This document shows, piece by piece, positions 48,862-60,129 of a DNA stretch of 64,000 nt. How positions within the stretch are numbered: position 1 is the first letter of the stretch; each line of letters starts with the position of its first letter. Below the pieces are notes generated by a model, which had not been told where the DNA came from, did no database searches, and saw nothing but the letters and a program-made list of their open reading frames with translations. The stretch is from Manis javanica (lineage: Eukaryota > Chordata > Mammalia > Pholidota > Manidae), in contig NC_133158.1 of NCBI RefSeq assembly GCF_040802235.1, positions 23,377,001 to 23,441,000 of the forward strand, given 5' to 3'. The position numbers and the translations under genes are program-made.

Positions 48862-51800
48862 TCAGGTCCCTGGATTGTTACGAGGTAGGACCTTTCGAAC
48901 GTGAGTGTGGTACACCCATGGAGCAATACCATCAACCTTGAGAGCAGTGGGGGTGGTAAATAATACAACGTAAGGTCCCTTCCACCTGGGCTCGAGAGTC
49001 CTCACTTGGTGTCTCTTGACCCATACCATATCCCCTGGGACTATGCCATGTTCCAGGCTCGGAATTTTCCCGCCCTCGTAATATGCTCTGATCAGGGGCC
49101 AGATTTCTGCTGCACTTTAGCAAGAGCTTGCAACACATTCAGATAGTCAGGGGCCGGGTCCTCTGCACCAAGAAGCTGCACTCGCTGAGTTATGGGTGGA
49201 GGGGCCCCATACATTATCTCAAATGGAGTTAAACCATGTACATAGGCGGAATTCCGAGCGCAGAAGATGGCTAAGGGAAGGAGGGTCACCCAGTCCCCGC
49301 CAGTCTCCAATACCAATTTAGAAAGGGTCTCCTTCAGGGTCCGATTCATTCTTTCTACCTGCCCAGAGCTTTGTGGGTTATAAGCACAATGTAACTTCCA
49401 ATCTACTCCCAAAGCTAGGGCTAGTCCTTGCAGGATTTTGCTAATGAAAGCCGGGCCATTATCGGAACCTATAGCTTCAGGGACCCCATATCTGGGGATG
49501 ATTTCCTCAATTAATCTTTTTGCTACTACCTGGCTAGTCTCATGCTTGGTTGGAAAAGCCTCCACCCACCCAGAGAAGGTATCCACCATAACCAGCAAAT
49601 ACTTATATCCATACTTCCCTGGTTTTACTTTGGTGAAGTCTATTTCCCAATTCCTCCCTGGAGCCCTCCCCCTTTCCCGAGTACCTGCCAGATGCGGCCC
49701 TCATGGGGCTGGTCTTAGCATTGCACAGCTACTGCATTCTTTCGTGATCTGACGAGCTGCCTCATTCTGGTGGGGAAACACCAACTGCGCAGACTGGAAA
49801 AGGCTGAGCAGCTTTTTCCAGCCTAGATGGGTGGACTTATGCAGATTAGCAAGCATGTACTGCCCTAATACTTCTGGCAGGATCAATCTACCTTCTTGGT
49901 CCCTACTCCAATTTCCATCCCCAAACACTTTTCCCGATACTTGTTTCCTAATCCACTCAAGATCCCCAGGGGAATACTCAGGTTTGGGTGGCAGGGCGGG
50001 CAGTTCAGGTATAGGTATCTTGAGGGCTGTAAGTACAAGGGAGTCCGACAGGGCCGCCCTCCTAGCTTCTGTATCAGCATGGTTGTTGCCGATAGCCTCA
50101 GGCATCCTTTTTGGTTGGTGGGCCAGTACATGTATAACTGCTACCGCCTTTGGTTTTTCAATAGCGGCTAGTAGTCTTTGGACTTCTTGTAGATTCCTCA
50201 GTCCCTTCCCTTCCGTGGAACAGAATCCTCTTTCTCGGTAGATGGCACCGTGGACATGGACAGTGCCAAAGGCATACCTGCTATCTGTGTAGATGTTGGC
50301 CCGCTTGCCTTCTGCTCTTTCCAGGGCCTCAGCGAGAGCAATAAGTTCCGCCTTCTGTGCTGAGGTGCCAGGGGGCAGAGCTGCTCTCCAGACAACTTCC
50401 CCTTTGTGGGTTACTACTGCTGCCCCTGCTCTCCTGACCCCCTCCTGCACAAAGCTGCTCCCATCTGTATACCAATTTAACTCACAGTTCGGTAACGGTG
50501 TGTCTTTCAGGTCTACTCGCACCTGGATAATTTCAGAAAGGATGTCTCTACAGTCATGGATGGGGGTCGACAGATCTGGGTCCGGCAGAAGGGTGGCAGG
50601 ATTTAGGGTCACCGGGTCAGAGAAGGCAATTCGTGGAGAATCTAGTAGGAGCCCTTGGTAGTGGGTGAGTCTTGCATTCATCACCCATTTTCCTGGAGGA
50701 TGCCTGAGGATCCCCTCTACAGTATGTGGGGCTGTTACCCTCAGGTTCTGGCCAAAAGTCAGCTTATCTGCCTCTTTTACTAGTAGGGTGATGGCTGCTA
50801 GGATACGCAGACAAGGTGGCCACCCGGAGGCCACTGGGTCTAGCCGCTTGGACAAATAGGCCACAGGTCTTTTCCACAGGCCCAGCTGCTGAGCTAGGAC
50901 TCCTTTAGCCACTCCTTTTTTTCATCTACCAACAGGATGAAGGATTTTTCCGGGTCTGGCAGAGATAGGGCGGGGGCTCGGAGGAGGGCTTCTTTCAGTC
51001 TGTCAAAGGCCTCTTGTTGTTCCTGCTCCCATTGCCAGCCCGGCCCTTCTCTGGTCGCCTCATATAGTGAGCGGTTGGGCTATTTCTGCGTACCCTGGAA
51101 TCCAGAGCCTGCAGAACCCGGCTGAGCCAAGAAATTCCCTCAATCCCCGGGTTGAGGTAGGGATGGGGATAGTCAGGATAGTTTGTTTCATGGCCTGCAT
51201 TAGCCATCTGGCTCCATTAGATATTTTGTACCCCAGGTAAATCACTGAACTCTGACAGATGTGGGCTTTCTTGGCGCTGGCTTGATATCCCAGTTCGCCT
51301 AGTTCAGCCAGCAAGTTCCCCGTGGCTTCTTCGCACTCCTGACGGGTTTCTGTGGCCAGCAACAGGTCATCCACAAACTGCAGCAGTGTCACGCGGGGGT
51401 GGCTCCTGTGAAAGGGCTCTAAGTCCTGGCTTAGGGCTTCATTGAATAAGGTGGGAGAGTTCTTGAAGCCTTGTGGCAGTCTAGTCCAGGTAAGCTGCCC
51501 TTTTCTTCCTCCCCCTGGCTCCTGCCACTCAAAGGCAAACAAAGGCTGACTAACTTCAGAGAGTGGGATACTGAAGAAAGCATCTTTCAGGTCCAGAGTA
51601 GTATACCACACATGTGAGGGTGGCAGGTGGCTGAGTAGGGTGTAAGGATTGGGCACTGTAGAGTGGATGTCTTCTACCCTCTCATTGACCTTTCACAAGT
51701 CCTGCACCGGTCTGTAATCTCCACTGCCAGGCTTCCTTACCAGAAGCAGGGGCGTATTCCATGCAGATCGGCAGGGTTTAAGGATTCCTGTCTCTAACAG

Positions 51801-52414
51801 TCTGTGGATATGGGGTGCTATCCCTTTCTAGCCTCTTCCGGTATTGGATACTGCCGGACCTGGATGGGTAGGGCCGTGGCTTTGAGTTGAACAACGACTG
51901 GGGGTAGATGTTTGGCGAGACCAATTCCTCCGGTTTCGGCCCATGCAGAAGGGAACCCCTGCGACCAAGAGTCCATTTCTCCCTGGCCCCCCTCTTCTAG
52001 ATCTGCCTGAAACAGATGATGTTCATCGGCCAGGGACAGAGTCAACACATGCACCGGTCGTAGGGGCTGCCCTTCTTTGTCCATGATCTTTATCCCCTCG
52101 GGTTCAAAATGGATGCACGCCCCGACCTTGGTTAGTAAGTCTCTGCCTAACAATGGTGCGGGGCTCTCAGGTACGACCAGAAATGAGTGAGAGACCTGAT
52201 GTCTTCCTAGGTCCACTTTTCTGTTAGTGGTCCAGGCACATCTCTTGGACCCTGTCGCTCCCTGGACTATACTTGTGCGTCCTGGGTTCAGGGGACTGTG
52301 GGCCTGGTTGAGAACTGAATATTGTGCCCCAGTATCTACCATGAACCCAGTGGGAGTCCCCTCTATGCACAGGGTTACCCAGGACTCGGGGAGGGGTGCC
52401 AAGCCCCGTCCCCG
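48862..52414 (-). pseudogene. pol: pol (protease, RT, RNase H, integrase), broken
   Basis: Domains are in the usual order. Protease has DTGA (about 52336-52325). RT has the LDLKDAFF block and FVDD at the active site (about 51377-51366). RNase H in the 50912-49701 frame has acidic residues at 150, 189, 210 and 280. The integrase HHCC finger follows at residues 358, 362, 393 and 396 of the same frame. The integrase core in the 49598-49092 frame has D6, D46 and E82, giving the DD35E spacing. Breaks lie near 51820, 51690, 51060-50912, 49700-49600 and 49100. The last frame ends near 48862, just upstream of env. The gene is inactive. Confidence 0.94.
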
Positions 52415-52417
52415 TCA
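52415..52417 (-). promoter_or_regulatory. gag-pol boundary stop codon in UGA-CGG context
   Basis: The gag frame through the nucleocapsid zinc knuckle and the protease frame are the same, separated only by this UGA followed by CGG (52412-52414). Gammaretroviruses make Gag-Pol by reading through a stop at exactly this place, usually UAG. UGA followed by CGG is a known leaky context in some plant RNA viruses. Confidence 0.7.
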
Positions 52418-54600
52418 ATTCTCCTCTCCTAGGTGCAGGGTCTTAACGTTGTTCCCTCCTCCTTGTTCCCTCCTTTTGGGGCACTCCCTCTTCCAATGTC
52501 CATATCTCTTACACAGGATGCATTGATCTCGTCCTAGTCGGGATTGGCGGGGTCCCGTTCTTCAAGGTGGCCTAGGGCTCTCCTTCACCCCGGCCAGGAA
52601 TATCCTGGCCATCTCCTCCCTCTGCTTCTTGTTCTCCCTCCTCTGAAATTCTCTGTCTTCTTTCCTATTTTTCTCCTGCATTACCCATTTCTCCTTCCTC
52701 AGCCTTTCCTCTCTGTCTTCCAGAATTTCCCTAGCATTGAAGACCTTCTCCGCTTGCTGCAGCATTTCCCTAATAGAGATCTCCCCCAGTTCCTCCCACT
52801 TGTGGAGTTTCCTCCGGATATCGGGGGCTGCCTGGTTGATGAATGAGAGGACTACAGCTGATCTATGTTCCTCTGCTTCTGGGTTTATGGGGGTATATTG
52901 CCTGTAAGCGTCAAACAGCCTTTCCAGATACGCGGCTGGGCTTTCCATTTCCCCCTGAACAATAGTTTTTACCTTAGCCAGGTTAGTGGGCCATCTGGCG
53001 GCCGCCCAGAGACCGGTCATCAGAGTCTGGTGGTAGACCTGGAGACGCTCCCTACTTTCTGCAGTCCCGAAGTCCCACTCCGGGCATGTAAGTGAGAACG
53101 CCTCATCGATGATGGGCTGGAGGGTAGTGGGTCTTCCATTTTCTCCGAGGACATTTTTCCTGGCCTCACTGAGGATACGCTCTCGCTCTTCTGTCGTGAA
53201 GAGGGTGCGGAGCAATTGCTGGCAGTCGTCCCATGTGGGACAATGGGTAAACATAATGAACTCCACCAGACCTATAAGACACTTGGGGTCCTCCGAGAAG
53301 GGAGGGTTCTGAGTCCTCCAATTATAGAGGTCACTAGATGAAAAGGGCCAGTACTGATATTGTTGAGCTCCGTCCGGACTGCCTGCACCGATGGCACACA
53401 CAGGCAGAACCGGCACTGCTCTTTCTGAGGTGGAGGAGGGAGCCTCCCCTTCTTGTTCCCTGGCCCCCCGAGGCCTTAACTGCATTCCTCCCGCTCTTCC
53501 TGGCCTCCTGCCTTCTCTTGCTGAAGAGTCTGGAGAAGCTGCGGCCACCTGGTCCCCATTGGGCTCTCCAACTTCGTTTTCTACCCCCTCAGCAGCTTCA
53601 CCCCCTCCCTCCCATGGAGCCGCATATGGGGGTGGTCACTCAATCGAGAGAAGGGTGTAGAGGTGAGAATTGTCAGGGAGGACAGGCGGCGCACTTGGGT
53701 TTTTGGCCCTGTGATCAGAGGTCTTTAAATTTTCCTGAGTGTTAGGGTCCAGGAACTCAGGGTTTTCCCGAGAGAACAAAGCACACAGGCATGGAGATGT
53801 AAGTACAGGAAAAGTCTTTATTCAGCCAGCAAGCTGGGGTCGACAGCACCTCCCCTGACACGCAGGCCGAGTCCAAGCTGCCGACCCCCAGGCAACTTTA
53901 GGTATTGCTTATATAGGATTTTCACAGCCGTTACACCGAAGCCTGCGCATTTCTACAACCAATAATTTTAAAGCACATTCTATATTGTAACCTTTTAGGG
54001 AACACTCCAGTTGCCTGACAGCTTCAATTGTTATCTCTTGCTTACCCAAGCATGTCTATGTGACTTATCACGGATCACGCCCCCCAGGCTGTTGCCCACT
54101 TCTAGTTATCTAACTTAAAGCAGGTGCATTTCTAAGCTTAGCCTCGGGTTGTTTATTCAAAACTGGGTGGCCCATGCTTTAGGCAGTTAGGTTAAATGTT
54201 ATTAGTCCTTTTTCTTGACTCTTGATGTCCTCTGCCCTCCTTTACACTGAGCAACTAGGACGGAGGTCTTTAGTGGGTTGGGGTGAGGTTTCCCCACCAA
54301 AAAGGGCCTCAGCCAGGAGGGAGGATTCTCGGCTAGGTTTTCCCAGACCAAGATATAGGGGAGTTGGTCAGGGTGGCCCACAGGGTCTGGTCGGGAGATA
54401 ATGGCTTTGACTTTGCTGATAAGGTCCAGGGAAAGAGACCCCTGGATCGGCCAGCCTACTCCAAAGGAAGGCCACTCGGCCGAGCAAAAGGTGTCGAGCT
54501 TACCTTTCTTGATGCCAAGACCCATATTTAAGGCCCGTTCCTTGACCTTCGGGAAATGGGAAAGGATCAGACCCTTAGGAGTAGCCTGAGTCTGGCCCAT
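52418..54600 (-). pseudogene. gag: gag (MA, p12-like, CA, NC), interrupted
   Basis: The ATG at 54600 begins MGQTQATP, an N-myristoylation signal followed by gammaretroviral-type matrix sequence. After about 118 codons the frame runs into a solo LTR (54246-53740). Beyond it lie a PPPY late-domain motif (53635-53624), capsid sequence with the major homology region (residues 198-217 of the 53548-52562 frame), a charged region, and a CCHC knuckle (CILCKRYGHWKREC, about 52516-52475). In-frame TGA codons lie at 53636-53638 and 52562-52564. Gag normally assembles the particle at the membrane; this copy cannot. Confidence 0.94.
53740..54246 (-). mobile_element. Solo LTR of the same family nested in gag
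   Basis: 507 bp, same orientation as the provirus. It begins and ends like the outer LTRs (TGTTAGG...TTTACA on the plus strand). A 5-bp duplication of gag sequence, CTGAG, flanks it at 53735-53739 and 54247-54251. Relative to the outer LTRs it lacks a block of about 19 bases near 53990 and has many substitutions, so it belongs to a related but distinct subfamily. It is what remains after a second provirus inserted here and its two LTRs recombined. Confidence 0.95.
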
Positions 54601-55410
54601 AGTGAGAAAGAAGGAGAAAAAAAGAATACGAGGAAGACAAAGGTGAAGGATGAAGATGCCACTTCAAACAAGATGACTGGTGTATGTGCTTGTGAACGGG
54701 TGCCTGTCGTTGCACAGTTTTTCTTCTGTGGGGGACGCGAGTTTATCTGGGATTTGCGGCTGTGACCCCCTTATCCTGTCACGGGAGTCTTCTAGCGGCG
54801 GGCGCCCTAATGGCTCTTAGTTGCCCGACCAGTGCCCACGGGGGAATGAGTTAGTGGCAGAAAGGAGGGAAGGAAAGAACAGGAGAACCTCAAAATAGGA
54901 GAAACTTAAAATGAAAAGCGCAGAAATATAAACCAAAACACAATAAAACAATCAACAACGACACTAAACACACACACCACATCTGATTGCACTCGCTCGG
55001 ACCGGTCTTTCTCTCACTCTGGTGTGCACCACACTCACCACTTTCAGGATCCTCAAAAACTCTCATAATTCTCCCGAAAAGCGTCCACTTGGACTGCCGC
55101 AGTGTGACGAGCTCCATCTTTTCCTCCTCGGGCGCCAGTTTTCTGCTGATCGGATTTGCCTTCCTAAGGCCGAGTCACTCGGACCCTAGGGCCAGGATTG
55201 GTTACCTGGGCTTCACCCAGGGTCGCTAACCTGGGGGCTGGGAATACCAACCCGGACTTCCTTGCTCGGGATCACTAACCCAAGACCAGACTCGGAATGG
55301 CGACTCCTGATTTACACAGACACGAGGGAGTGACCCTCGAATTACACTGCCCCTTCCGGACAATTAGACCTTGCCTCCAGCCGTCCTTTGTTCTCAGGGA
55401 AGCCGCTTGG
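54601..55410 (-). other. Provirus 5' leader
   Basis: About 810 bases between the primer site and the gag ATG, a length usual for gammaretroviruses, where this region holds the splice donor and packaging structures. I did not pick a specific splice donor. No conserved upstream Gag extension was recognised. Confidence 0.7.
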
Positions 55411-55428
55411 ATCCCGGACGAGCCCCCA
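55411..55428 (-). promoter_or_regulatory. Primer-binding site for tRNA-Pro
   Basis: The minus strand reads TGGGGGCTCGTCCGGGAT, an exact 18-base complement of the 3' end of mammalian tRNA-Pro including CCA. Ten bases (55429-55438) separate it from the end of U5, more than the two or three usual in this group. Confidence 0.96.
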
Positions 55429-55438
55429 AAACCCAAAA

Positions 55439-55962
55439 TGTTAGGGTCCAGAAATCCGGGGATTTCCCAAGAGAACAAAGCAGGCAGGCACGGAGATGTA
55501 AGTACAAGCAAAGTCTTTATTCAGTCAGCTAGCTGGGGCTGACAGCACCTCTCCTGACACACAGGCCGGGTCAGAGCAGCCAACCCCCAGGCAACTTTAG
55601 GTATGGATTATATAGGGTTTTCACAGCCGTTACACCGAAGCCCGCACATTTCTACAACCAATAATTTTAAAACACATTCTATATTGTAACCAATGGGAAA
55701 CATTGTATCCTTTTAGGGAACGTGTCAGTTGCCTGACCGCTTCAATTGTTACCTCTTGCTTACCCAAGCATGTCTATGTGATTTATCACGGATTACGTCC
55801 CCAGGCTGTTGCCCACTTCTAGTTATCTAATTTAGGGCAGGCGCATTTCTAAGCTTAGCCTCAGGTAGTTTATACAAAAACTGGGTGGCTCTTGCTCTAG
55901 GGTCAGGTTAAGTGTTATTAGTTCTTTTTCCTGACTCTTGATGCTCTCTGCACTCCTTTACA
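55439..55962 (-). repeat. 5' LTR of the provirus
   Basis: 524 bp. TATATAA is at the complement of 55608-55614 and AATAAA at the complement of 55516-55521. The target duplication GCTAC follows at 55963-55967. Near-identity with the 3' LTR indicates a fairly recent integration, unless gene conversion has homogenised the pair. Confidence 0.96.
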
Positions 55963-55967
55963 GCTAC

Positions 55968-58514
55968 CATTTATTTGCAGCCCTAAAGTCAGTATTTGTG
56001 GCACTTTTGTGGTCATTTGTGGACACAGAGCTATGAAAAATTTGAGTTGCCCACCTTCCCAGCTGAAGTCTAAAAAGGTGATGCTTTGCCTTCTTGGTTT
56101 CTCTCTCATATTGGAAAGAAGGCTCCTTTGGTCTACTTGACGCCACATTTTTCAAATTTCTATGTTTTTTACAGGTGATCTTGCCATTTAAAATGGCTCA
56201 AAGCATAGAGCTGAAGTACTGTCTAGGTTCCTAAGGGCAAGATGACCATGAGCTGTGCCTTATGGAGAAAATATGTGCATTAGGTAAAAGCTTTGTTCAG
56301 GCAGGAGTTAAACTGCTGCTGGCTGTGAGTTCAATGTTAATGAACTAACAGTAGATATTAAATAAGCAAAAACACACATAAAGAAGGTTTTTGTGTTGCA
56401 AGGACTTCACTGATTGTCCTAGGAGCAATGGTTTTAGCAGTCACTAATTCAGTGTTGGCAGAGACTTTATAGACCATAACTTGAGTGAACAGCACAAATG
56501 AACTGTAAATACTTTTGCAAAGCAAAGACCTCTGGAACTTTTCTTTTTGCATTTTGTATAAAGAATCTATTAAAATCTGGAAGAAGTGGGGGAGAGGGAG
56601 CACAGCTGACTGATTCCTAATTCCACGTCTTTATGCTTAAATTCAGTGGATGTCTCACAGCCATGTTTATAAAGGAGTTTTGGCTGGGATATCAGGTTTC
56701 TAGTGTGCTTTGACTCTGTCAATCGGTGTCTCAACCTTCATGGCAATTAACTGTGCTTTTGTGTGCTAATTATCGTTATCCCACTATGCAACCATTATTA
56801 TTCTGATGTCCTTAGTTTGAAGCCCAAGTATCAATCAGTCACCTAAAACAATTGCATAGGAGGGAGCTTAGGAAAGAAAGGTGTTCTCAAAGTCCTTGCC
56901 TAAGCTCTGTTTTATTATACTTTATTTCAATATTGAACACAAAACTCTTCATAACACAATTCTTAAAAAAATATTGCTTTATCCCTTTCATTAAAGTGAA
57001 TTTGAAGCTAGTTTTAAAAACCGGGATGAGACACAAGTGACGCTTTTTAGCTGAAGATCAATCTATGCAGTTAATTCTTAAAAATAATTAATTATAAAAC
57101 TAAGGTATGTTTTGTACAATTGAAGCACCTCTTCCTTTGGATGACCTTATTTAAGTCATTTAGAACAAAGAGGGTGGTGTTTGTCAGTTTGTTTAAATCA
57201 CAGTAGGTGGAAAATGTAAGGAGAAAACTGAATAAAATCAGATGTGGTCAGAAGAAACATGTTTCTTTTCCTGTGGCACTCTTCTTTCCTACTCTTACAT
57301 TAAAGCCACTCCCACCAATTCCCCAGGATCTGTGGGGAAGCTGTAACAAGAGCAGAGAGAGAGAGAGATGCCTTTTCTCGAATTTTCAGAATTGTTGCAA
57401 GTTGCACCTAAGCTGGTGATGTATTCCCCCCATGTCTCTAAAAAGTCAAAAGCATTTTGTGTTGATTTCCCTTAAGAGTTATCAGACTTCATTCAGATTG
57501 GTTTAATGAGTTAAGAGGTGACCTTTTGTCCACATAGATACTCCTATATTAAAAAACTTTAAAGTAGAACTTCACATATGTGTATAAATAATTATTTTGG
57601 GTGGTGTACTGGAGGGTTATTGCAGCTCTCTGCTTAGATATTAACCAGGCCGAATGAGAATTTTTCTACTGTGTTATAATGATGACTATTTGCAAAGAAC
57701 ATGAGCACCAGTAATTCATTCATGTACAAAGCAGGGGACTCAGTGTGGTAGTATTGAACTTGCTGCAGGCAATGTTAATTGATTTCTTTGGAACATCCCC
57801 GGACCCCCACCGCCCAGAGAATTCCAATGACAGCTTCCCTGAGCAAGAAACTGACACCCTGTCAAGGTCCCAGATATGCAGGGACACACGTGTGAGGCTG
57901 TTGTAGTCAAAATAAACTGTTGTCTCCTGGCAGGGGCTGGTTTTCATAGGAACTCCTCTCCAATCTTGGGAACTTCATTCTTTCCTGGCAGAGGTGGCAG
58001 TTGAGTATCATGCCTTCCTTGTGGGATGGAAAAAAGGGACTGGATTATTGGTTGAATTTTAAAGGGGAAATGCTGGGCAAGTGCTGATCAAGCATAGTAT
58101 TCGATCAATGTGGCCCTGTTGGTGAAAAGAAAAAAAATGCCTCTCATAATGTTTAACTGACATTCCCTCAATATGACCCAAATCTGTCTCTCCTGATACA
58201 TAATGTCTGTTTACTCAACTGCGTGGTGAACTGTGGAGCAGATTCTAAGTTTTGGTCATTTTTAGATTCCCAGCACCTACTAGACTACAATGTCTAACCT
58301 ATAATAGACACAAAAGAGGGGTTAAAGGAAAAAATGAAAACAAAATATTTAAATCTGAAACTTAGAAACACTGTTAAGGGACTTTGTCTAAAGTCTTCAT
58401 AAAACTTTGAAATTGACAGCCTGCTTTATTCTTTTTTCTCTGAAATTTTGAGTCTAAAAATGTCACTTCTCCCCTGAACTTGTTAACAATGTGCATGTAT
58501 TGTAAGAATAGAAA
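55968..58514. other. Intergenic, no gene seen
   Basis: Continues the host sequence interrupted by the provirus. No coding exon, RNA gene or clear named repeat is supported. Confidence 0.55.
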
Positions 58515-58978
58515 TGTTAGCATAAGCATAGCCATCTTAAGGGCCTAGAAGCCATTTTCTGAGTATGTGACTTCGAAAGAAAAACTGGAACTGGGTAAGG
58601 CCTTGAAAAACAAGTTAATCATGAACACCAGGTGGTGGGCAGCTGTGGCCTTTAGTCAGCTAACCTTGGTCAGCTAATCTTACATACCAAGCTTATCGTG
58701 CAGAACCTCCCTGACAATTGAGGAGTGGTCTTAACTTGCTCTTGCCTAACCCCAGGATGTATGTCTTGCAAGAATAATGTGCAGCTGTAGAAAATTACTA
58801 CGAGTTAAGTGTTTTGAAAATGCTATATAAACCCTTGGCTTTGAGTGCTCAGGGTCCTTGTTGAAACCCGCTGCATCGGGCTGACACTTGGACCCCAGCT
58901 AGCTGGTTCCTGAATAAAGTCCTCTTGCTTGTTGCATCAAGAGACGTCTTCCGTGAGTGAATTAGAGTGGCGTTCTCA
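58515..58978 (+). mobile_element. Solo LTR, class I ERV type, unrelated to the provirus
   Basis: It begins TGTTAGCATAAGC and shows a TATA box (tatataaa, 58824-58831), then AATAAA (58913-58918) followed by a T/G-rich stretch, and a probable end at ...gttctca (58978). About 464 bp, a normal LTR length with promoter and poly(A) signal correctly spaced. No internal region flanks it. A target duplication is not clear, so the exact ends may be off by some bases. Confidence 0.75.
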
Positions 58979-60129
58979 TTTAGGCAGATCCAATAGTATA
59001 AGTACAAATATTTTCTGCAGAACTGGCCAGGAAGTTTTTTTTAAAAATATATTTTCAGTGAAAATCATGTACTTTTATTTTTAATTGACTAGGTATGGAA
59101 AAATACTAATAAAAAAATACATTGCAAGTCCTGGATCTTGTAGCAATACAAAAGTATTTAAAGTGAGTAGAAGCAATCTTCCTTAACTAGTTATTTACCA
59201 TGGAAAATACCTGTATTGCCAACATTCCAGTTTAGCAAAAGTGCATCTATTAGAGAAACACACCACACAAGGAGTGGTAAGGGGGAGGTGGAACTTAAAA
59301 TCTCTCCCAAGTTTAAGCAGCTAAGAAATCTGGTGGGGGAGGGGTTGGAGAACAACAAAAACTCCTTTTCTTTAGAATTAATATGAGCAACAAGGAAAGC
59401 CATGGAATTTCAAGTGGTGAAAATTTTGTCACAATACCCATCACCACCTTTGAATTTGCCCACTTCCTGAATAGGAATTAAAAAAACAAAAAATACTGTG
59501 TGCACTAACAATGCAGTTGCATATATTTGTAGGACTTGGGTGTTTGCTTACTATGGTAGTTTAAAAATAGTTTTCTAGTTAACGTCTTTCCACATAATGG
59601 AAATGTCAGAGAAGGTTTACATAATTGTGTAAATGGTCAGAACTGTTTATATAGCTCTGAACTGCTGGGTGATGCGTAGGAAGCGGGGTTCAGCAAAGCC
59701 CCTGGGGCTTTTTTCCCTGGGAGAAAAATCCGGGCTCCTCTTGGGAAATGCATTCCAGATGAGTTCAACCCGGCTGGCTTTCCTCTGCCTGTCAGACTCA
59801 CTTAGCACAGGATTGTGAGGGTCTGGGGCATTGCTGCCACTCTACGGTTACCCTAACCATTTGGCGTTGGGGTTGAAGAGCGCCATTCCTGCAAGAAAAC
59901 AGTAGATTTATACCGTAGAATGACTATGGTAAATACTTTTCATTGCATGTTTTTTAATATCAGTTTGCAGTATGTCCCCACACATCACAAATCGATCCTT
60001 GTATCTATTTCATCGAAACTGTTTCCTCTCCCACACACACATTCCAGCTTGAAAAGCACGTTGTATAGCTAAGTCTCCAAATCGGTAATGCTGCCTGTCT
60101 GGTCACTGTCTTTCGCCTTAGGACGGGTA
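58979..60129. other. Intergenic, upstream of CpG island
   Basis: No gene supported. GC content begins to rise after about 59640. Confidence 0.5.

Larger units (their letters stand above)
46391..55962 (-). mobile_element. Class I (gammaretrovirus-type) provirus, defective
   Basis: A complete LTR-gag-pol-env-LTR structure on the minus strand. The LTRs begin TGTAAAG and end CCTAACA in the sense of the element. The flanks carry a 5-bp direct duplication, GCTAC (46386-46390 and 55963-55967). A tRNA-Pro primer site follows the 5' LTR and a purine tract precedes the 3' LTR. gag and pol lie in one frame separated by a stop, and Env has the CWLC and CX6CC-type layout; all are gammaretroviral traits. 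Every gene carries stops or frameshifts, and a related solo LTR interrupts gag. About 9.07 kb remain after subtracting that insert. Confidence 0.97.

Noticed and set aside
47939..53745. Plus-strand open frames of 60-136 codons across the provirus
   Set aside because: They are antisense to gag, pol and env and have no domains of their own.
55411..55428. tRNA gene fragment
   Set aside because: Only the 18-base primer complement is present; no cloverleaf or polymerase III boxes are seen around it.
53740..55962. A second, separate short provirus between the gag LTR and the 5' LTR
   Set aside because: The inner LTR is flanked by its own 5-bp duplication of gag sequence, and gag continues on both sides, so it is a solo LTR inside a single provirus.
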